NCBI GenBank assembly: GCA_020635115.1
Contig: JACKAK010000011.1
Location: forward strand, 62,001 to 126,000
Reading direction: 5' to 3'
Length of the DNA stretch: 64,000 bases
Source: Halobacteriovoraceae bacterium
Lineage (GTDB): Bacteria > Bdellovibrionota > Bacteriovoracia > Bacteriovoracales > Bacteriovoracaceae
How positions within the stretch are numbered: position 1 is the stretch's first letter; every line of letters starts with the position of its first letter. The translations under genes were made by a program, and so were the position numbers. Positions 9,855 to 18,912 of the stretch are shown piece by piece. The notes under the pieces were generated by a model. That model made no database searches, was not told the DNA's origin, and worked only from the letters and a program-made list of their open reading frames with translations.

Positions 9855-10539
9855 TGATTTCTCCTTTTGTTGTAAATGAGCGTATTTTCTTATATTCCAA
9901 TTCGGTAAGAGCAACAAACGTTGCTTTAGTTCTATAAAAAGATCCTTCTTTTTCACACTTAAAAGCACGAAGCAATAAAGGACAATGGATTGAATATTCA
10001 CTTACTAAGAAATCAGATTTGAAACTAAAAATTCCTTCTAATGGAATTTCAAAATCAGACTCTATTTGAATGCTGTTTTCAGAAATATTTGAAATTTTAA
10101 CTTTCAATGTCTTGTCAGGGAGTAATATTTCACCAAGAAAGTTGATGCTCAAAATACTAAAATGATCTCCATCTCTTCTATTAATAACGTTTTCAATTTT
10201 TTCATATAGCAAATTAAAATCTAAAGGCTTAATTATATAATCTATTGCTCCTGATTTTAGAGAGCTTACTATTTTGTCCTTCATACTTAAAGCAGTGAGC
10301 ATAATCACTGGCACAGTATTTTCCAAACTCTTATATTTTTCCAAAAATTCTAGCCCATTCATTTCAGGCATCATTATATCTAATAAGATTAAATCAATAT
10401 TTTCAATCGACTGAAAAAGTACCAACCCCTCGATTCCTGTCTTTGCGATTTCGACTTCATAATCTTTTTTCATCAGTGCTTTCGAGAGCATTAACTGAAT
10501 TTGCGGATTATCTTCAATGACTAATATTTTTTTTGCCAT
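9847..10539 (-). CDS. Response regulator with PilZ-like C-terminal domain
   Basis: The receiver (about 1-118) has IEDN, phospho-acceptor Asp in LILLDIMMPEMNG, Thr in MLTAL and Lys in YIIKPL. The C-terminal half (about 130-225) is beta-rich and resembles PilZ-type domains (ISNISENSIQIES), but I see no clear RxxxR motif, so c-di-GMP binding is uncertain. ATG 10539 is preceded by AGGAG. This is the first gene of a three-gene overlapping cluster with a receiver-kinase hybrid and a PAS kinase. Confidence 0.82.
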   Translation of the reverse strand: MAKKILVIEDNPQIQLMLSKALMKKDYEVEIAKTGIEGLVLFQSIENIDLILLDIMMPEMNGLEFLEKYKSLENTVPVIMLTALSMKDKIVSSLKSGAIDYIIKPLDFNLLYEKIENVINRRDGDHFSILSINFLGEILLPDKTLKVKISNISENSIQIESDFEIPLEGIFSFKSDFLVSEYSIHCPLLLRAFKCEKEGSFYRTKATFVALTELEYKKIRSFTTKGEINE

Positions 10540-10629
10540 AAATAACTCCTAATTTATTATGGCATGTCTTTGTCATTGAATTTTATGTGAAATGTCTATT
10601 TATGATGACAATTTAAGTCTAATTTTCAA

Positions 10630-11298
10630 CTATTTAAGTCCTAATTTATAACCTTTTCCGTAAACAGTTGTAATTTTAAGCTCACTTCCATCCAAAATTT
10701 TTCTGATTACTGAAATGAGATTGTCTATACTTCTTAACGACGATGCATCTGATTCAGCATATACAACCTCTATAAGTCTCTCTCTTGAAAATACAACATA
10801 GAGATTTTTCACAAGAAAAAAAAGAAGCTTATATTGAGAATTTGTCAATTTGATTTTCTGCCCATTAATGTAAACTAAATGTTTTTTTTGATTAATCTTC
10901 AAGTTTTCAATTTCCAGAAACTCATGCTCAGTATTTGTTTGTCTTAATGTTGTTTTTACAATCGATAAAAGCTCAGAGACAGAGAAAGGCTTTTCTATAT
11001 AATTAATTGCCCCAAGATTATAGCCAGTTGTCCTTGAAACTGTTCCCGTTTTTGCAGACATCAATACAACGGGTATATGTTTTGTAATTTTACTCGTTTT
11101 TATTTCAGATAAAACTTCAAAACCACTTGTGTCAGGTAATAGAATATCTAGGATAATTAAATCTGGACGTTTTTCACGAGCAAAAATAAGCCCATCTTCC
11201 GCATTGGAGGTAAAATAAAGTTTAAACAGGCCTTCGAGTGATTTTTTAATAATCCCTATCGTTAAATCACTGTCTTCAATAATTAAAATTTTTTCCAT
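10630..11298 (-). CDS. OmpR/PhoB-family response regulator
   Basis: I place the start at ATG 11298 (MEKILIIEDSDL), where family members begin; an upstream ATG at 11340 would add 14 unrelated residues, and neither start has a strong ribosome binding site. The receiver (about 1-120) contains IEDSD, Asp in LIILDILLPD and Lys in YIEKPF. The winged-helix DNA-binding domain (about 130-222) ends in TTVYGKGYKL, the conserved wing. It lies 90 bases upstream of the three-gene phosphorelay and is divergent from the OmpW gene, so it may act on either; its target is unknown. Confidence 0.87.
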   Translation of the reverse strand: MEKILIIEDSDLTIGIIKKSLEGLFKLYFTSNAEDGLIFAREKRPDLIILDILLPDTSGFEVLSEIKTSKITKHIPVVLMSAKTGTVSRTTGYNLGAINYIEKPFSVSELLSIVKTTLRQTNTEHEFLEIENLKINQKKHLVYINGQKIKLTNSQYKLLFFLVKNLYVVFSRERLIEVVYAESDASSLRSIDNLISVIRKILDGSELKITTVYGKGYKLGLK

Positions 11299-11380
11299 AC
11301 TATTTAAGTTGTATATTCCTTGTGTACATAATTGTACCATTTTATGTTTATTTTTGTATGAATAAAAAATTTCAAAATAA

Positions 11381-11455
11381 ATTATCTCAAAAAATGATTT
11401 TGCTCATATTCTTATCATTTACTCTTCTGAGATAATCTGTGATGATTTTTATAAT
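11381..11455 (+). promoter_or_regulatory. Inverted repeat and -10 box upstream of the OmpW gene
   Basis: ATTATCTCA (11381-11389) and TGAGATAAT (11428-11436) are perfect inverted copies of nine bases, 38 bases apart. The second overlaps the expected -35 position of a TATAAT box at 11450-11455. This looks like a paired operator in the intergenic region shared with the divergent OmpR-type regulator. Confidence 0.4.
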
Positions 11456-11473
11456 GTTAACCAGGAGTTTTTT

Positions 11474-12088
11474 GTGAAAAATCTTTTTTTGAGTTCATTA
11501 TTAGTCCTTTGTACAACAAGTGCAATGGCCTCTAATTTTATGGCCAGAATTCGTGCAGTTTCTGTACTTCCAGACACAGACGGAAGTGTAAAACAAGTTT
11601 CTGGAAGTGAAATTCAAATTAATAACGAATCTGTTCCAGAGTTAGATCTTTCTTATTTTTTCAATGAGAATTTTGCACTAGAAACTATACTTGGAACTGC
11701 AACTCATAGCGTAAGTGCAAAAAAAGTTTCAAGTACAACTGTAGATTTGGGAAGTGTCACCTTACTACCAGCGACCATTATGGCCCAATTTCATTTCAAA
11801 GGTCCTTTTTGTAAACCATATCTTGGAGTTGGTTTAAATTATACCGCCTATTTTGGAGAGCAAACTACTGGTAGTTATAAAGACATTAGTTATGATAGTA
11901 AATTGGGATACGCCCTTCAGTTTGGGGCAGACTACGAAATTTCTAAAGATTTCTTTATAAATCTAGACATAAAAAAGTATTTTATGTCAACTGATGTAAC
12001 AGTTACTCCATACTCTGGTTCAAATCTTACTGCAGAAGTTGATATCAACCCGTTATTACTTGGATTTGGAATCGGGCATAGGTTCTAA
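11474..12088 (+). CDS. OmpW-family outer membrane barrel
   Basis: This 204-residue protein has a signal peptide (MKNLFLSSLLVLCTTSAMA), then alternating beta strands and a C-terminal aromatic end (GFGIGHRF) typical of outer-membrane barrels. The family pattern is clear in FMARIRAVSVLPD near the start and in KPYLGVGLNYTAYF and LGYALQFGADYEIS in the middle. OmpW proteins form eight-stranded barrels thought to pass small hydrophobic molecules. It starts at GTG 11474 with AGGAG seven bases upstream. A strong bidirectional hairpin separates it from the convergent gene. Confidence 0.87.
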   Translation: MKNLFLSSLLVLCTTSAMASNFMARIRAVSVLPDTDGSVKQVSGSEIQINNESVPELDLSYFFNENFALETILGTATHSVSAKKVSSTTVDLGSVTLLPATIMAQFHFKGPFCKPYLGVGLNYTAYFGEQTTGSYKDISYDSKLGYALQFGADYEISKDFFINLDIKKYFMSTDVTVTPYSGSNLTAEVDINPLLLGFGIGHRF

Positions 12089-12101
12089 TAGAACTTTTTA
12101 G

Positions 12102-12134
12102 GTTGCTTATGGGCCAGGATGGCCAGTAAGCAAC
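12102..12134. terminator. Bidirectional hairpin terminator
   Basis: GTTGCTTA (12102-12109) pairs with TAAGCAAC (12127-12134), and a nested GGCC pair tightens the loop. A/T stretches on both sides let it stop the OmpW transcript and the convergent gene ending at 12135. Confidence 0.75.
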
Positions 12135-14234
12135 TTATAAAAATTTGTCTTCACATTTTTCCTTCAACACCACCTTGTGTCCAATATGAGTAAGCTCAGG
12201 TGAAACAAAATATTTAACTTTGTTTTGATAATTATTTGTACTGAGTCTAAACCATGTACTTAAAATATACTCAATAACCGCTTGCCCAAGTCTTCTAATT
12301 CGCATTGGAAAACGATTTGCTGGATAAATATTGGGATGAGGTAGTCTTTCATATTGAACAAATTCATAAGATATCTTTTCTTGATCAAGCCATCTAAGAA
12401 ATGATTCAAATAGATCTCTCGGAGTAATGAAATCTTTAGATTTTAAATTTATTTTTAGTCCAGCTCGATTTAATAAATCATACATACTTGTTGCACAATT
12501 GTAATGGAGATGATTAAAGCTGATTTTTTCATCTCTCCATTCTTTATTGATTTGTTCAAATGCTTCTTTTATCGCGGACAATTTATCTGGTTCAATAGTA
12601 CCAGTAACTCTCAATCCAATCGTTGAGCGAACATTGGCGATACCAAAATTTCCTCCAAAATCATCATGCTTGTTATTGCGCACAACATTGTAAAAAAAAT
12701 TACCTTCACTTAATTCTGTAATAAGCCCAGTTTCATGACCTCTTTTTGCCTTGTAATTAAGATTGTAGACTCGATCATCAACTCTAATTCCAATATGTCC
12801 AAATGGATTAATCAATAAATTAGACAGAGTGCCCTGTCTCGTACTCATTGCATAGTTTAGATAAACCTCAAATCTCGATGGAATAGTATCTTGCAAATGT
12901 TCAAAGATTTCGTCTTGGTTTAAAACAGGTGTACCATTTTCTAAACCAGTTGAACTTATGATTGTTTCTTGTTTTTCTTTTAACCCAAAAATTTTTTTAT
13001 GAAAATCTTGTGAGTTTTTAATAAACTCTAATAAACTTGTAAAATCTTGGCCATTTGAAAAATGTTTCTGTGCTTTGAGCATTGAATTTTGTACTGTCTG
13101 ATTTTTTTGTATCTTTTTATATAATTTTGCGGCCTCAGTTTCATTTTCAACAACTAATGCAAACCCTTCTCTTTCAAAAAACTTTGCAGAATAATATTCT
13201 TGAGTGTTTGTATCATTTATCACAATCATTGGTCTTCCAATTGTAAAAACCTCTGCAGGAGTTGCTCCTCCAGGTTTTGCAAACACAAAATCTGCAGCTC
13301 TAATAATATTAAAAAGTTTTCTCTGATCGATGAGCTCAAAGTTAATCAACTTATGGATACTACCATGTTTTTCAAGTTCAACTCTCAATTGTTCTGTTTT
13401 AATGAATTCTTTATGGTTTTTAGCAGTAAGATTAATGATAGTTGTAGGGGTCGTGTTTCCTTTAAACAATTCCCTTGTAAAATTATGATATTTGAAGATT
13501 CCAAGTCCTCCTCCCAAAACAACTATAACTCGGTGATGAGGAGGAATACCTAGTTCATTATACTTATATTCTTCAATTTCATGATGTTCGACTTTAATAT
13601 AGACATCTTTAGATATGGGCATGCCAATTGATCTCAGTTTTTTTCTTGGAACACCATGGGTCTGAAAACCTATAATTAACTCACGGGCCGGCAAAAATGT
13701 CATGTCAAAATTTTTAGCAATTAAGTGAAAATAAGTTAAGGTATCGTCGTAGTCTGCGTGTAACCAGCCCAGCTTTATATCTTTATCTATCATGTTTGAC
13801 TTTTTTAACTGAGCTATGGCCGCTGCTGTACCATAGTGATTTACTAATACGACAGAGGGATTGTGTCCTCTAATGAATTCTGCCATATTCTCAAGATCAA
13901 ATGGAGGAATTTCTAATTCATCAATTATTTGAGAATTTTGGTGAGAAACAACTTTTTTTTGAAAACGTACACCTCTGGCCCATCTAGTGTAGTTGGCAAA
14001 TAAATTGTTGAGAACTCCCATCCGATCTATTACAGGATGTAAAAATCTTTGGGCATTAATATATTGTACTGTTGTTTGTGGGAATTCTTTTTTTAAAACC
14101 TCATCCACGGCCCTGGCCTGTGTTATATGTCCCATACCTCCACCAACTAGAAAAAACAAAATTTTTTGTGGATCCCCAGAATATGTTTTCAAGCTAAGTG
14201 AGAAGAATAAGATATATATCAAGAATCTTAACAA
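12135..14234 (-). CDS. Exported GT-B glycosyltransferase fused to a papain-like (DUF4105-type) domain
   Basis: The 699-residue protein begins with a signal peptide (LRFLIYILFFSLSLKTYS). It is followed directly by a MurG/MGDG-synthase-like GT-B N-domain (LFFLVGGGMGHITQAR, about 26-42), and a C-domain with the nucleotide-sugar motif FAKPGGATPAEVFTIGRP (about 318-335). A second module (about 445-640) has GHIGIRVDD and, after about 110 residues, HYNCATSMYDLL, the His-then-Cys order of permuted NlpC/P60 or DUF4105-like papain folds. Export of a glycosyltransferase is strange because its sugar-nucleotide donors are cytoplasmic. The start is TTG 14234, with AAGGAG six bases away. The glycosyltransferase fold is firm, the second domain moderately so, and the target is unknown. 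Confidence 0.75.
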   Translation of the reverse strand: MLRFLIYILFFSLSLKTYSGDPQKILFFLVGGGMGHITQARAVDEVLKKEFPQTTVQYINAQRFLHPVIDRMGVLNNLFANYTRWARGVRFQKKVVSHQNSQIIDELEIPPFDLENMAEFIRGHNPSVVLVNHYGTAAAIAQLKKSNMIDKDIKLGWLHADYDDTLTYFHLIAKNFDMTFLPARELIIGFQTHGVPRKKLRSIGMPISKDVYIKVEHHEIEEYKYNELGIPPHHRVIVVLGGGLGIFKYHNFTRELFKGNTTPTTIINLTAKNHKEFIKTEQLRVELEKHGSIHKLINFELIDQRKLFNIIRAADFVFAKPGGATPAEVFTIGRPMIVINDTNTQEYYSAKFFEREGFALVVENETEAAKLYKKIQKNQTVQNSMLKAQKHFSNGQDFTSLLEFIKNSQDFHKKIFGLKEKQETIISSTGLENGTPVLNQDEIFEHLQDTIPSRFEVYLNYAMSTRQGTLSNLLINPFGHIGIRVDDRVYNLNYKAKRGHETGLITELSEGNFFYNVVRNNKHDDFGGNFGIANVRSTIGLRVTGTIEPDKLSAIKEAFEQINKEWRDEKISFNHLHYNCATSMYDLLNRAGLKINLKSKDFITPRDLFESFLRWLDQEKISYEFVQYERLPHPNIYPANRFPMRIRRLGQAVIEYILSTWFRLSTNNYQNKVKYFVSPELTHIGHKVVLKEKCEDKFL

Positions 14235-14348
14235 AACTAACTCCTTGTTATTTGTATGGATAACAAGGTGTCATTTTTTTTAAGCAATGAAAATAAAATA
14301 TCTTTACGTGCAATGTGTTATTGAAATAATTTCAATTTAGTTCGATTT

Positions 14349-14954
14349 TTAATCCAAACTCTCTTCTGCATAATTGTAGAGGTACTTACGAAACTCGATG
14401 ATATTCTCTTGGTTCATAAGATCAATGAGTTCGATGCTCTCAGGGAAAACATCATACAAAAAATATTCTAACGTATACTGAATGGTGTGCATTCCAATAA
14501 ACAAATTCACAAAAAAATCCAAATCTTGTTCAAGGTAAGGCAATACTAATTCTTCAACATCATTGTGATTTTCACAGCTAGAACAACCTCCGCATACTCC
14601 TCCATTAATAACGAAATTGAGATGTTCTTGACATTGTTTTGCAATCAGCTTTTCCCTTTCATCTGTAGTGTCTGCAAATTTATCAATTAAAGGGATGGCC
14701 TTATCTTTATTTCTTTTAAGTGCCATGAAGGCCTCTTCATAAAAAGTACTTGTGAGAGATGCAAATATGCTATCTTCTAAACAACTCATAAGTAGTTCTT
14801 GATCGTTACGAGTTTCATTTTCAAGATGTTCAAGAGAATTAATTGCAAGTCTGAATGGAAATTCGTCACTATCTTCTAGTGAATTAAATATTTGAATAAA
14901 AGGAGAATAGTGTCTGTTAAGTAAGGTTTCTTTGACTCTTTTAAATGAAAACAT
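14349..14954 (-). CDS. Cysteine-motif protein of unknown function (201 aa)
   Basis: I do not recognise this protein. I use the ATG at 14954 because GAGG sits five bases upstream. The chain is acidic and mainly helical. A cluster CGGCSSC near residue 150, with a nearby Cys in AKQCQEH and His residues (CENHND), could bind a metal or a cluster. There is no signal peptide, so it is probably cytoplasmic. It is a single gene, convergent with nothing close and divergent from the small membrane protein at 15131. Confidence 0.65.
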   Translation of the reverse strand: MFSFKRVKETLLNRHYSPFIQIFNSLEDSDEFPFRLAINSLEHLENETRNDQELLMSCLEDSIFASLTSTFYEEAFMALKRNKDKAIPLIDKFADTTDEREKLIAKQCQEHLNFVINGGVCGGCSSCENHNDVEELVLPYLEQDLDFFVNLFIGMHTIQYTLEYFLYDVFPESIELIDLMNQENIIEFRKYLYNYAEESLD

Positions 14955-15130
14955 ATGTACCTCATCCGATGAGTGGTTCTGTCCTTTAGAGATTGTAGCA
15001 TGGTTAAACAATGAAAATATATCTTTCTATGAAATAATATTTTCTTAATAATAACAATATGTCGATTGAAATAGTCCGGTATAAAAGTTCAATATATTCA
15101 ATTTTTACTTTTTAAAAACGATAAGCTGAT

Positions 15131-15388
15131 ATGCCAATTTCAAAAGATGAACAGAAAAAAAATTATCGTGAGTTGGAGAAACTTAAAAGCCAAATGGCCA
15201 AGGAGGCCAGCAATATTAATAATGTTGCTCTAAATGTTTCCACCTCCACAAATACTACAAAAAATGACCATACATTGAGTAATACAATACTTTTATTTTT
15301 AATTTTCTTGCAGTTGGCAGGTTTGATTTTTTTTATTGCAATCTATATAATGTTGTCTGTTGGTATTAAATTGCCTTTAATTTCATGA
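15131..15388 (+). CDS. Small single-pass membrane protein (85 aa)
   Basis: The N-terminal 45 residues are charged and probably coiled (YRELEKLKSQMAKEASN), followed by a Ser/Thr/Asn linker and one hydrophobic segment (about 53-78, ILLFLIFLQLAGLIFFIAIY). The topology suggests a cytoplasmic tail and a membrane anchor. No ribosome binding site is visible before the ATG. No family is recognised. Confidence 0.6.
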   Translation: MPISKDEQKKNYRELEKLKSQMAKEASNINNVALNVSTSTNTTKNDHTLSNTILLFLIFLQLAGLIFFIAIYIMLSVGIKLPLIS

Positions 15389-15407
15389 ATCTATTATTTT
15401 CTTACAT

Positions 15408-16466
15408 TCAATTTTTAAGAAAAACATTCATGCAAATGATATCTGTGTGTTCATATTTTAAAAGCATCCGAATATATTTTTCAGCATAGACTTTGTCGGT
15501 AAGTAGTCTATCAAGATGTGCCCACATTTCTGGAGAATCGTCCGGATTATATAAAGACTGATAAAAGAGGTCCCATTCCTGAAAGTACTTACTGACTTTA
15601 GAAGGATATCCGGACAAAAGGAGTTTCAAACCTTTTTCTACATTTGCGATTCTATCTGCAAGCTTGAGGATTCGTGAACCTTCATGCTGCGTAGTGAGCT
15701 TATAAGTTATTCTCAGTCTCTCTTGACTGCTCATTCCTTCAGTTTTTTCGACTTTTGAGACTCCTCTTACAATGAGTGCAATTAATTGATTAAAGTCTCT
15801 TTGAAGATCTTCATATGTTAAATCAGTATCCTCTATAATATCATGTAACCATGCCGCACTACCTAGGACAAGACCTAGCATTGAGTCTTTTGGCCCAATT
15901 CCAAATCTTTTTAAAACGGCCCTAACTTCTCTCAAATGCACTGAATATCCCAGTCCATCATATTGATGTTTGAATTCTACTTCATGTTTGGCCTGAGCTA
16001 AAGCGATGATGTTTTTGTGCTGAAGTTTTAAAGAATCAATCTCATGCTGAATTTTATTCACTCTACTTAATATTTTAGTAGGGACTGAATTGAGAATAAT
16101 ATATTTTTCATCTTTCAATCCTGCTTCAATAAATTTTGATATATTTTGTAGCGCTCTGGCAAAAGAAACTCTTTCGTGAGGTTTTAACTCTTGTATAATG
16201 ATGTCAATGTTTGCCTCATTAAACCAAAGCTTCAATGAAACATTATTTTTTCTAAGGAGTGGTAAAAGACAGTAATAAGCATCATAGACTTCCTCTCTGT
16301 GCTCTATTTGATGCTTTTTGCTATTTTTTAGAATCATCTCTGCTCTAGATGGCATTGTATAGAGGTTTGTAAATGGAAGATCTATCATATCTAATGCTTT
16401 AGTTATTGCAATTGATTGAGAGACAAAAAGTGAACAAACTATAACTTTTAGCATCGCAATAAACAT
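15408..16466 (-). CDS. Exported RelA/SpoT-type HD hydrolase-like protein
   Basis: The HD domain (about 165-290) carries the metal and catalytic pattern of (p)ppGpp hydrolases of the SpoT/Mesh1 type: a His in SVHLREV, then WLHDIIEDTDLTYEDL, VRGVSKVEK and ILKLADRIANVEKG. No synthetase domain is present. Unusually, the N-terminus (MFIAMLKVIVCSLFVSQSIA) looks like a Sec signal peptide, so the enzyme may act in the periplasm or outside the cell. ATG 16466 is preceded by AGGAGTAATC, which supports this start. The middle (80-160) is helical and unknown. Whether it hydrolyses (p)ppGpp or another nucleotide cannot be told from sequence. Confidence 0.78.
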   Translation of the reverse strand: MFIAMLKVIVCSLFVSQSIAITKALDMIDLPFTNLYTMPSRAEMILKNSKKHQIEHREEVYDAYYCLLPLLRKNNVSLKLWFNEANIDIIIQELKPHERVSFARALQNISKFIEAGLKDEKYIILNSVPTKILSRVNKIQHEIDSLKLQHKNIIALAQAKHEVEFKHQYDGLGYSVHLREVRAVLKRFGIGPKDSMLGLVLGSAAWLHDIIEDTDLTYEDLQRDFNQLIALIVRGVSKVEKTEGMSSQERLRITYKLTTQHEGSRILKLADRIANVEKGLKLLLSGYPSKVSKYFQEWDLFYQSLYNPDDSPEMWAHLDRLLTDKVYAEKYIRMLLKYEHTDIICMNVFLKN

Positions 16467-16548
16467 GATTACTCCTGAATTGTTGATAGATCATTACAAT
16501 TGTTTTTCGGCAGTGTAAACCACTTTAGGTTACTAAATCTGGTCTAAG

Positions 16549-17844
16549 CTAAGCATTTTGTCTTGATGGAAAGAACACATTGAATGTTGTTCCCAAATCA
16601 AGAGTGCTAGATACAGTAATCTCTCCATTTAATTGTGAAACTGCGTGTTTAACAATTGCTAAACCTAATCCTGTGCCACCTAATTCTCGAGATCGTGAGG
16701 CATCAACTCTATAAAATCGCTCAAAAATTCTTGAGATGTCTTTTTGGGAAATACCTATCCCTGTATCTTCGATTGAAAGGTGAACTTTATTATCCACTGT
16801 TGTCCATTCTATTTTTATAGTACCTTCGGATGGTGTATATTTGTAAGCATTGTCTAATAAATTTGTAATGATTTGTTCTAATATTTTTGTATCGACTTCA
16901 AAAGAGTCGACCAGGAATTTGGTTTGAATCTTAATTCTTTTAGCTTGGTAAATTTGATTCAAGTTACTTATGATTCTCTTGGTTGTTTCTTCTGGTGAAG
17001 CAATTTCGTAAAATAACTCCTGATTATTTTCTAGTGATGAAAGATCAAGTAAGTCTTTGAAGAGTTGAGTCAATCTATCAATTGTGAATGCCATTCGATC
17101 AATGAAAGAATGAAGAGTTTCAGGGAAGTTTTCTTTTTGTGCTTGTATGACTTGAATGTGTCCTTTTAATGCAGTTAAAGGAGTTCTCACTTCATGTGAA
17201 ATATTTGCAGTCAGATCTTCTTTCAGTTTTTCATTTTCTCCTCGGATCATGGATTCTTCTTTGAATGAAAACCAAATGTTTAAAATCATAATAAAAACAA
17301 ATAGTGGAACTAGGATTAAAAAGATTGATCTTTGTATATTATAAATTGTACTTGCTAGATTTCCCATAGGCAGGGCAAATCTAAGAATGGTTACTTTTTG
17401 ATTGAATATTGTTTTTATCGCTCCATAGACCATGTCCAATTTTATGGTGTTACTGAAGCGAGTAGATTTACCTTTACCTAATTTTAAGGCCTGAATTATT
17501 TCAGGGCGATTGATATGATTATCCATTAAGCTTTTATTTGCACGGTTGTCACAGAGTACTTTTCCGTCAATATCTATGACTGTAATCCTAGGAGTTTGGG
17601 TTTCAACCAATTTTAAATCACACCAATTTTGAGGAGGAAGATTTTTTTCATAAAGAAATTTCTCGTAAAGGTGAATCCCTGAAAAAATAACCTCTTCAGT
17701 CTGTTTATGAAACGAATCTTTATAAAAAAAACTTGAAACAAGATATGTAGAAATAAGCCCTAATATTAAAATACAAAGCTGAAATAAGACAAGCTTTTTG
17801 AAAAATGAGGCACTATGCGTTCCAAACTTTAGTCTGTTAGACAT
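16549..17844 (-). CDS. PhoR-like membrane sensor histidine kinase
   Basis: The kinase has 431 residues. A first membrane helix (about 16-41) and a second (about 169-191) bracket a periplasmic sensor region of about 130 residues (ITVIDIDGKVLCDN). The HisKA domain has NISHEVRTPLTALKG and the HATPase domain has NLLDNAYKYTP, DTGIGIS and GGTGLGLAIVKH. The ATG overlaps the end of the response regulator gene by eight bases, so this is a classical two-gene system. By analogy with PhoR/PhoB it may sense an envelope or nutrient signal; the ligand is not evident. Confidence 0.92.
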   Translation of the reverse strand: MSNRLKFGTHSASFFKKLVLFQLCILILGLISTYLVSSFFYKDSFHKQTEEVIFSGIHLYEKFLYEKNLPPQNWCDLKLVETQTPRITVIDIDGKVLCDNRANKSLMDNHINRPEIIQALKLGKGKSTRFSNTIKLDMVYGAIKTIFNQKVTILRFALPMGNLASTIYNIQRSIFLILVPLFVFIMILNIWFSFKEESMIRGENEKLKEDLTANISHEVRTPLTALKGHIQVIQAQKENFPETLHSFIDRMAFTIDRLTQLFKDLLDLSSLENNQELFYEIASPEETTKRIISNLNQIYQAKRIKIQTKFLVDSFEVDTKILEQIITNLLDNAYKYTPSEGTIKIEWTTVDNKVHLSIEDTGIGISQKDISRIFERFYRVDASRSRELGGTGLGLAIVKHAVSQLNGEITVSSTLDLGTTFNVFFPSRQNA

Positions 17845-18559
17845 AGTTATCCGTTACTCGGTAACCGATTCCTCTGATTGTCTCAATCATTTTTGAGGCA
17901 TCACCAAGTTTTTTTCGAAGTCCAAATATATGTGTATCAATTGTCCTTTCTGTCACATGTATTTCATCTCCTTGGATATTTTTTACGAGATCTTTTCTAC
18001 TTAGAACTTTGCGTGAACTTTGTAAGAGAAGACATAATAATTTGTATTCTGATAATGTGAGTTGAATAGGTTCTTCATAGACCCAAACTTCACATTGGTC
18101 AGTGTCAACTTTTATAGGGCCTATTTCACTAATTGAATTCACGAGAGGTTCTGTTTTTCCTTCAGATATCAGAATTTGTGATCTTCTTAGAAGTGCCTTC
18201 ACTCTGGCCATAAGGACATTTAAATCAAAAGGTTTTGTTATGTAGTCATCTGCTCCGGCGTCTAGTCCTTCAATAATGTTTTCAGATCTTGTAAGTGCAG
18301 TTACCATCAGTATGGGGTGGTCTTTAGTTTGATTAAAATTTCGGATAAATTTGCAAATTTCAATTCCATTCGTTCCAGGTAACATTCTATCGAGTATAAA
18401 AAGATCAAAATGATTATTTTGTATTTCTGTGAGAGCATTTTGCCCGTTGGATATTGCCGTAACATCGTATCCTGCAGATTGAAGGTGATATTTCATAACA
18501 TCTACAATATCGATTTCATCTTCAACGATTAGAATTTTTTCTCCATTTAAAACAGGCAC
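17837..18559 (-). CDS. PhoB-like response regulator
   Basis: I start at GTG 18559, because AAGGAG lies six bases upstream; a TTG at 18595 would add 12 residues and has no binding site. The receiver has VEDE, Asp in LFILDRMLPGTNG, Thr in MVTAL and Lys in YITKPF. The winged helix (about 145-235) ends in IETIRGIGYRV, typical of PhoB/OmpR proteins. It is co-transcribed and overlaps with the sensor kinase downstream. Confidence 0.92.
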   Translation of the reverse strand: MPVLNGEKILIVEDEIDIVDVMKYHLQSAGYDVTAISNGQNALTEIQNNHFDLFILDRMLPGTNGIEICKFIRNFNQTKDHPILMVTALTRSENIIEGLDAGADDYITKPFDLNVLMARVKALLRRSQILISEGKTEPLVNSISEIGPIKVDTDQCEVWVYEEPIQLTLSEYKLLCLLLQSSRKVLSRKDLVKNIQGDEIHVTERTIDTHIFGLRKKLGDASKMIETIRGIGYRVTDNYV

Positions 18560-18690
18560 ACTTCGCTCCTTTATGTAAAAAATATTCGCGCTCAATCTAA
18601 CACAATTCTATCAAAACAAACGTTAGGATTAGATTAGACATAAATATAAATAAATTTAAAGGACTTCAAGCGTATTGGTAAGGGGAAGGA

Positions 18691-18912
18691 TTATTTTAGA
18701 AACTTCATAATGGCATCAGGAACAGAGGAGCAACGGTATTTTTTACCATTTGACATCCTGAGCCAGTATCCATCAATCAGATCCTCATTAAGCATTATCT
18801 TAATAGGTTTAATTGACACTATGTGATCTACGTTAAGAAGAGCAACTTCCTCTGCAGTATCAACCATTTGATCATCTTTTGTACTTATGAGCGTGAACTT
18901 TAGAAAATTCAT
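18691..18912 (-). CDS. Small protein of unknown function (73 aa)
   Basis: The layout (NVDHIVSIKP, then GYWLRMSNGKKYRCSSVPDAI) resembles small beta-rich FlbD-like or LytTR-like sequences, in which an 'INxxxIxxI' strand is followed by a 'LxxGxxYxV' strand. The similarity is weak. AAAGGAG stands ten bases before the ATG. It is a single gene between two divergent or unrelated units. Confidence 0.6.
   Translation of the reverse strand: MNFLKFTLISTKDDQMVDTAEEVALLNVDHIVSIKPIKIMLNEDLIDGYWLRMSNGKKYRCSSVPDAIMKFLK

Noticed and set aside
13200..13553. Cys-rich 117-codon frame on the plus strand
   Set aside because: It is antisense to the glycosyltransferase gene and has no start signal or family.
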